DNA of 64,000 nt from contig OX940865.1 in NCBI GenBank assembly GCA_954871525.1, forward strand, positions 28,070,420-28,134,419, read 5' to 3'. Shown piece after piece: positions 58,078 to 64,000 of this stretch (position 1 is its first letter; each line of letters opens with the position of its first letter). The DNA comes from Parietaria judaica (taxonomy: Eukaryota; Streptophyta; Magnoliopsida; Rosales; Urticaceae). Under the pieces are notes generated by a model. It was given only the letters and a program-made list of their open reading frames with translations. It was not told the origin of the DNA and searched no databases. The position numbers were made by a program, and so were the translations under genes.

Positions 58078-58817
58078 CAGCAAAATTATGTTGGCCTAAC
58101 CTTAAAAATCACATGCATATTTATACAACTATAAATTTTAAGTCTTTAAATTATTTATATAAACTAATTATTATGAGAACTAAAAAATTAATTAAAAAGT
58201 CGAAACAATATAAATGAATGAAATGTGATAATTTATTTTATTTAAAAAATGAAGTCTTTACTAAAATTAAATAATAGAAAAATAGCGAGGCAAGCAAAAC
58301 GGAATCTGAAGTAATGACTTGCCTGAAGAGGAGTGATTCTGGCGGCGAAGAACTGATCGGCGGTGACGTAATCCTGACTCATCCTCTCGCACACGTCGGA
58401 CTCCGCCAGGCACCGCCGTATCCTCTCCCAGTTCCCGCCGGCGACGCGGTCCTGCAGCCACTGCGAGAACCCGTCGAGGCGGTACTCGTCGTAGGCGCGG
58501 CCCGGGACGAGGTACGCGCCGCTGCGGCGCGTGACGACGAAGGCGGCGACGAGGATGATGATGAGCGCGGCGATGAGCGCGGCCATGGAGAAGAGGTAGA
58601 AGGCGAGGAGGCCCTTGCGGTTCCAGTGCGCGCCCACGAAGCCGGCGAGGGAGACGGCGAGGAGGAGCGCGCCGAGGAGGGCGACGGGCCAGCGCAGCGC
58701 GTGCACACACTCGTTGTCGGGCTTGGAGGCGAGCCAGATCCCCGCAGCGATCACGGGCAGCGAGCACAGGAAGGCTATGAAGTTCACCACGGCTGTGAAT
58801 TTGTTGCTCGCTCCCAT
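56024..58817 (-). CDS. TET2: Tetraspanin, TET2-like
   Basis: Two exons on the minus strand, 58323-58817 and 56024-56335, give 268 aa. The intron of 1,987 bp begins with GC (CAG|GCAAGT on the gene strand) and ends TTGCAG. Four membrane spans are visible: about 8-28 (VVNFIAFLCSLPVIAAGIWL), 43-64, 70-95 (AALIAALIIILVAAFVV) and 231-247 (VFLIIAAVLLIFVYVIG). The large extracellular loop carries GCCKPP at 167-172, the plant form of the CCG signature, and further loop cysteines (C175, C197, C208, C211, C214). Tetraspanins organise membrane microdomains and partner proteins; TET1/TET2 family members are linked to leaf and root patterning. The orthologue name rests on resemblance and the gene order. 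A foldback repeat (56556-56759) lies in the intron. Confidence 0.94.
56556..56759. repeat. Foldback repeat in the tetraspanin intron
   Basis: The left arm (TAATAGCCAAATTGAAACAT onward, including GGTTTAGCAAAATAGCC) is followed by its near-perfect reverse complement. The two arms, each about 85 bp, pair almost completely and leave only a short loop. The word TTTTGGTTAATTTTGTAAAC is also directly repeated in the left part. No clear target duplication is seen. It is most likely a foldback MITE. Confidence 0.85.
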
Positions 58818-58832
58818 GGCTAACTACTGATG

Positions 58833-58834
<2 letters not shown>

Positions 58835-58894
<60 letters not shown>
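58835..58894. repeat. (TC)30 microsatellite in the tetraspanin leader
   Basis: This is a run of about 30 TC units on the plus strand, hence GA on the gene strand. It ends 18 bp upstream of the tetraspanin start codon, so it lies in the 5' UTR or core promoter. Confidence 0.92.
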
Positions 58895-58897
<3 letters not shown>

Positions 58898-61800
58898 TTG
58901 AGTCTTTACTGCGATTGGCTGTCTGTTCTGATCTGGGTAGCTTCTGGTTTTGATTTTAATTGCTGACAGGGAGATCTAGCTACTGGGTACTATGATGATC
59001 TGTGTTTCTGGGTTTTGAGAAGCTTCTTGGAGTTGGTGAGTGAGTTTGTGTGAAAGAGGAAAGCTGTGTGGGAGAGAGAGAGAGTTTGTCGAGTTTGTCT
59101 ACAATCTACATGTTCATTTGGAGTTTTATATTAAGCCGGCATAAGTATTTAAAGTTTTTGAAAGAGGGTGTAACGTTTGTCAAAATTTTCCTCGCTACAA
59201 AAGCTTAAATCCTTTGAAAATCTTTAAAAATTCGATCAACAATAAGTAATTAATCATAAGCTGATTCTACTAGATTTTTAAAGCGTTATAATCTAATAAC
59301 AATGTACTTAAATCATAAGTTAAAAAAATATTCATATGATGTCAGTAAATTTTTTACAAAACTAGCCAAAGGCTAACCCCCTACGATAGAAAATGAATGA
59401 AGTTGTGGTCTTAACTGTTGTCATGTGACCTATTTTGAATTAACGCAAACATGTTAATAGTTTCGTGTATTTAGAACAAATGAAGTTATTAAACTGTGTT
59501 ATGAGACTTATTTTGGAATGCAAATATCTTGCAGTTTATATTTTGATTGGTTTTGAAATTTTAAACTTAGTTTTGTTTGGTTATTTGGAAATACAAGTTT
59601 ATATGTTGCTAATTATTTGGAAGCACTAGTTCCAATTTCAGCGTTAATTACAAAATTTCAAGAAAGAAAATGAAAATATATGTAAACGACCTATTTAAAT
59701 CGCAAATAATAAGAAAATAACAAGAAATTTCAAAATGGTGGATCCAATAAAAATGTGGCTTAATATCACAGTGACAAGTGGATTTTATAGTTTAGAATTT
59801 ATTTTAGTATTTTTTTTTACTTTTGGTACTTTTGCCTTAATTTTTTTGGTGACATGGATGACAACTGGGCAACTATGTGGCACTTAACAAGGTGATAACG
59901 GCGCGAGGACGGATGTGCAACAAGATTCTAACAGTAGGGACTTTTACCATCAAAATTTAAGTACAGGGACTTAACTGCAACAAATGTGCAGAGTCAAGGA
60001 CTTTCGCTGCTATTTTCTAGTTCATCAATAGTGATGTTGATATAGATGTTGGTATTTCAACTAAAACACACTATTTAAATAATAAAATGAATAAAGATTT
60101 TTTTAATCCAACCCGTTTGTCGCTACCGTGCGCTTCGCGCGGTAAGTGCACTACTTCAGACACGCATTCGAAGTATATAAATTTTATTTTTATCTTTGTT
60201 GGTTCCCAAACTCGTATAATGCGCCCAAAACGTGTGTAATAATTCATTCACGGTTATGTATTACAAAGTATTTAACGAAGTCGCTTGGTTTCACGAAAAT
60301 TAAATCATTCATGTAAAATCGTCGAGATATTTGTGTGTGTATGTATGTGTATTAATTACTGACTTAGCATCGTAAAATTTTGCACCATACATTTACTATA
60401 TATATGGACGGAGGCTCACATTCATCGGGTTGGACGGAGGCTCGCATTCATGTATACATTCATCATTTAGATAGATGATGAATATAATGATATGATACAT
60501 ATATAATTTTATTGATCAAGAGTTAGAATTCAATTTATAAAATATTTCCACTACTTTAAATGAGAAAAGAAGCTTCATGGATAAATAAATAACCTATTGT
60601 AATGTTTTTTTTTTTTCATTATAAGTTACGTATATGTTGTACATATATGTTATTCTAGTAAATGTAAGAGGAAATGCATGAAATATAAACTATATGTTGT
60701 TTGATTTTATTAATTATCTATAAGTATTATGTTTCCTATTTACATTAAGTCTGATATTGTAGTCGTCTTTTTCTTTGATGCAATTACAAATGTTAATAAT
60801 AAATATTAATTTAGTGAAACCAAATACGCTAAATGTTTAAAGATACATGGTACTTTTTTTTATGGCAAACAAAAAAAAAGTACCATTATGAGTTTGATTT
60901 TTATTTTGTGTAAACAATGATTTAAATTACATAGACAGAGGATAAACAATGATTTAAATTGTGGTGTAAATAAGTCATTTGGGGTAAGTATATTTTGTTA
61001 AAGTTTTTTTACCAGGACGTAGGCGCCTACTTAATATCCTTTAAAAAAACAGATTAAATCTCCAAATGGGATGAATTTTCATATACAAAGAGCATAAATA
61101 AATAACATACATTCGATATAAAAATAGATTAAGGATTTTAGTGACCCACTTTCAACTTAACAAGCTCTTCAATTGGATTAATTTTGACTTATGAGCATGA
61201 ATTGTATTTTTATGTTCATATAAGTTATGTTTTATAATGTGCTTTTTTTTGTGTTATATATATATATATATATAAATATAGATAAGAACAATTTTTGAGT
61301 GATGATGTGGTACGATGATAGCAACGTTTTTGCATTTTTATTTTTTGTGTGTATTTTACAACAAAAGGCGATTTATTTTATTACATTAAATCAAATCATA
61401 AAAGGATGACCAATAACTAAAGTGAATTCCAATAACCTTCAAAACTGCTTTTAATATATATATTTTATCTTTAATGTATCCTTCAAAGGTTATTTTATCT
61501 TTAAATAATATTTAAACTACATAATTAAGAAAAATAATAAATCTTTGAGATTTCAACATTTTAGACTATTCGGGAATGAAAACTACATATTCAATTGTGA
61601 ATTTTAACCAAATTATGCAGGCCAAAAATAAAAGATTTAAGTTTCAATCTTTTTTTTATTAATTTTAAATTATTTTTAAATGATATAAATCTTGTATGAC
61701 GTCAAACAATGTAATTGGTAAAGAAAACTAATTTAGCAAATTTAATTGATTAGGAAGTTTATTGTCTCTTTCTTTAGATCATCCAATGCAAAGTTATTTG

Positions 61801-61905
61801 AGTTTTTTTTTTTCATTGACATTGTTTTTAATCGCCCCAATTAACAAGGAAGTAAGAACTGATATAAAGTATTTTTTTTAAGGAGAAGTGATATATAGTT
61901 GAAAA
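58895..61905. other. AT-rich spacer
   Basis: The first few hundred bases are the tetraspanin promoter. I found no gene in the rest. The word GCGCTTCGCGCGG near 60130 stands out as a short GC-rich palindrome in AT-rich sequence and may be part of an old repeat. No element boundary is clear. Confidence 0.5.
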
Positions 61906-62140
61906 TTGGTGGTTGAGAATAGTAAGAATTGTGAGCTTAAGCTTGACTTAGCTCGTCACACAGAAGAAGTCAGCCATGCTCGGGAGATGCGAGCAAGTCT
62001 GCTCGGGACATGCAAGCAAGTAAGTCTGCTCGAGGACAGAGAAGCTGTCCGAGCAGAAAAAGGGGAAGTCTACCCAGCAAGGAATCTTGTCCGAGCAAGC
62101 TGTCCGAGATGCGGTGCCGTCCACTAGTAAATTTTCAAAG
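61906..62140. repeat. GC-richer repeat remnant with CTGTCCGAGCA words
   Basis: The words CTGTCCGAG, TTGTCCGAGCAAG and CTGCTCGGGACATG recur within about 150 bp, in an AT-rich neighbourhood. This internal redundancy looks like part of an old LTR or satellite. The 73-codon frame over it has no family resemblance. Boundaries are uncertain. Confidence 0.4.
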
Positions 62141-62253
62141 CGCAATCACGCTAGGAATGGACGGTGAAAGTCTCAGATTATTAGCATAATTTCCAATAAA
62201 AGAAACACGCAAATAGAACCTAAGAAAAAGTTGACTCTTATTATGATAAAGTT

Positions 62254-62405
62254 TTTTTTTTTTTTTTTTTTTTTTAGGGAAAAAGAGTCACACTTCATTA
62301 ACATGGGATGGAATCCCGTTGAATATACAAGAGTTTAGCCACTCCCGGCTATTACAAGACCAAAAGTCCGTGGTAGCACCGGATAAGCGAGAGCTAGCTA
62401 AAGCA
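62254..62405 (-). mobile_element. LINE 3' end fragment (minus strand)
   Basis: On the minus strand the stretch ends ...CCATGTTAATGAAGTGTGACTCTTTTTCCCT followed by a run of about 26 A residues (the T run at 62252-62276 on the plus strand). That is the usual look of a 5'-truncated plant LINE. Words such as GGACTTTTGGTCTTGTAATAG match the related fragment on the other strand nearby. Confidence 0.6.
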
Positions 62406-62554
62406 TGAGTAAAGTTTCATGGCTATAAATGACTCTTCTATTAAAATAATGAATTATATTTAGAATTTGAAAATAATAATAAAACACAAACCTGAAAACA
62501 AATTTAAGAAGAGGGCGGCTTAGCGTTAATGATCAAATTGACAACAAGCTCAAG

Positions 62555-62890
62555 ATGGCACGTCAAGCCGCGCGGGCCGCGGCTTTGGACACGCAAATGC
62601 ATAATCAACGTGACGCCAGCTTGTGCGGCTTAGCGTTTGCGTGTGGACGCGTGGCTCTGCTGGTGTGGTGGTTGATTATGCGTGGGCCCAAAGAACGAGC
62701 GAATAGCCATCAATTTGACAACAAGACGGGTTGGTATCGGTGGATTCCTAGAACATGTAATGAGGTGGCAATTGCTTAGTTAAATCCCGTCTTTCCGAGC
62801 TTGTATCGGACTTTTGGTCCACTGCGTGCCCTGCGTAGCTCACAAACTATGTTCAATGGGATTTTCCCCATCTTGATTAATACACTTTGG
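62555..62890 (+). mobile_element. LINE RNase H and 3' UTR remnant (plus strand)
   Basis: The frame up to 62779 ends YRWIPRTCNEVAIA, resembling the end of a LINE RNase H domain (vpReaNrvAH...). Sequence after the stop (CGGACTTTTGGTCC, then TTCAATGGGATTTTCCCCAT and CTTGATTAATACACTTTGGG) resembles the 3' end of the minus-strand fragment at 62254-62405. No poly(A) tail is left. Two related LINE ends therefore face each other. Confidence 0.5.
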
Positions 62891-64000
62891 GTTTGTTATT
62901 GCTAAAGTCGCCATTCATGATCTCCGATGATCCACTTTCGCAGGAGCCTCGCAGCATCCTCCGCCACCGCCGGGGGCGGATCCTGCAATCAAGCAGGGTT
63001 TCGCCAACGCGGCAGTCACCAGCTCCAGAGTCCTCATCTTGGAAGAACGCCGGTCTGACCACGCACGAGGCAATCACCGTGGCCGATCTTTGAGTTTGAG
63101 AGAGATTGAGATGGTTGTTATCTCTGTTTCTATTTAGTCTCCGAGAGAGGCGAAGTCCAGTAACAAAAAAATATTAAATTCGTCGAAGCTAAAAAAGAGA
63201 TGGATGAATTTTTTTTAAAACGCAAAAAAATAACAATTTGAGAATATATAACACTAAAAAACACTTGACTCTATGTCCATACATTTTTTAATAACCTGGG
63301 TATATATGCCGACATTAACCTAATTATATATAATAAATTGGGTATATATGCCGCCATTAACCTAAATATTAATTTGTGATGAAATACATACTTGTTGTCA
63401 TAAGATCAATCGATAAAGATTATAAATTAGTTGAAAGTTGAACTATCACTCAATAATTTTTTTAGCCATGTACTCTGTAATATTTAGGTAATTTGCCGTA
63501 AGTTTTTCTTAAAATAATAGAACGCAAGAAATCAAAGAATATAATATAACCTCGGTAAATTTATAGTATCGATTAAATAATAATTTTATCTGGTCTCGAC
63601 TCGGGTGTAGCTAGTTAAATGAATAATTCGCTAAAATTATAAAATAATAATTTTGTGTTTAGGAGTATATAAATCTCAACTGATATATAAATAAATATTC
63701 TATGTATTAATGAACTTCGAAAGGTGATTCGAAAACCAGACAAGGAACTATTCAATCAAAACATAACCTAAACTACCCATGGCAAAAAATCCTCTCGCTC
63801 GCCGAAGCACGTATCTGCCCACTTACTCTCCGGTTGTATCTCACACGCACACGTATACGTATATATCTACATATATCTCTCTCACTCTTGAGAAGAGTTA
63901 AAAGAAGTAGATACACATCTTTCCAATTTTAGTAGGTGGTTACCATGTGTATATAATATTGCTTCATTTCAGCACCTCATCTTGGTGATAGGGTGGGAGT
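62891..64000. other. Spacer at the right edge
   Basis: I see no supported gene. A GC-richer patch at 62930-63090 has short frames on both strands but no family resemblance. The rest is AT-rich. The last 200 bp are pyrimidine-rich and might be the leader of a gene beyond the window. Confidence 0.45.

Noticed and set aside
58267..58830. Other-frame ORFs of 71-169 codons across tetraspanin exon 1
   Set aside because: GC-rich codon bias of the real exon opens these frames; only the chosen frame has four membrane spans and joins to GCCKPP.
60105..60170. Short GC-rich palindromic stretch around GCGCTTCGCGCGG
   Set aside because: It stands out by composition but has no duplication, inverted ends or second copy that I can see.
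1..64000. tRNA, rRNA, CRISPR or bacterial-style operon features
   Set aside because: None is visible. The CAT-side match to initiator tRNA at 4393-4404 is a retrotransposon primer site, and the tandem repeats lack CRISPR-like unique spacers.

Overview
This window is nuclear DNA from a flowering plant, most likely a eudicot. Its genes are sparse and intron-rich, with splice sites near GT-AG (two GC-AG introns). AT-rich spacers full of TA runs separate them, and many transposon remnants are present. The proteins read as ordinary plant housekeeping and regulatory proteins. The species cannot be named from the sequence alone. All gene models here were built by hand from reading frame, splice signals and family resemblance.

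Layout. 1-5.3 kb: AT-rich spacer with a young, complete but non-autonomous Copia-type LTR retrotransposon (minus strand; 909-bp LTRs, 5-bp target duplication, gag/protease only). 5.3-15.1 kb: AT-rich spacer with a 331-bp solo LTR and a 51-bp tandem repeat. 15.3-16.7 kb: an LLM-domain B-class GATA factor (GNC/CGA1 type). 16.7-21.6 kb: spacer with a 727-bp solo LTR and a Mutator-type MITE. 21.8-22.4 kb: a small single-span membrane protein. 23.5-27.7 kb: an 869-aa tail-anchored protein with a C2-like N-terminus and an array of 59-aa repeats. 28.7-33.0 kb: a GRWD1/RRB1-type WD40 ribosome-assembly protein. 33.7-36.5 kb (minus): EER5/THP1, a TREX-2 mRNA-export subunit, convergent with GRWD1. 36.5-45.4 kb: an unstable stretch holding duplicated copies of the EER5 upstream region, hAT and Mutator MITEs, two large solo LTRs, a broken RING-H2 gene and a decayed partial EER5 copy. 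46.3-47.8 kb: an intronless nucleotide pyrophosphatase/phosphodiesterase. 48.9-50.9 kb: an ACHT-type plastid thioredoxin. 52.3-53.2 kb (minus): cytidine deaminase. 56.0-58.8 kb (minus): a TET2-type tetraspanin. 58.9-64 kb: spacer with LINE remnants.

Gene order. From memory, the order WD40 - EER5 - cytidine deaminase - tetraspanin resembles Arabidopsis At2g19540-At2g19580. The phosphodiesterase/ACHT pair resembles the At4g29670-At4g29700 neighbourhood, and a GNC/CGA1-type GATA gene lies next to an ACHT gene elsewhere on Arabidopsis chromosome 4. The window therefore looks like a conserved ancestral block expanded by transposons. The genes are not a pathway: they cover greening control (GATA), ribosome assembly (WD40), mRNA export (EER5), plastid redox signalling (ACHT), nucleotide turnover (phosphodiesterase, deaminase) and membrane organisation (tetraspanin).

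I did not find a wholly new multi-gene system. The most unusual items are the near-identical in-frame repeats of the tail-anchored protein, a 93-nt stop-free GC-AG intron in the WD40 gene, and the EER5 duplication in which the two copies carry different transposons and so keep each other's empty sites.
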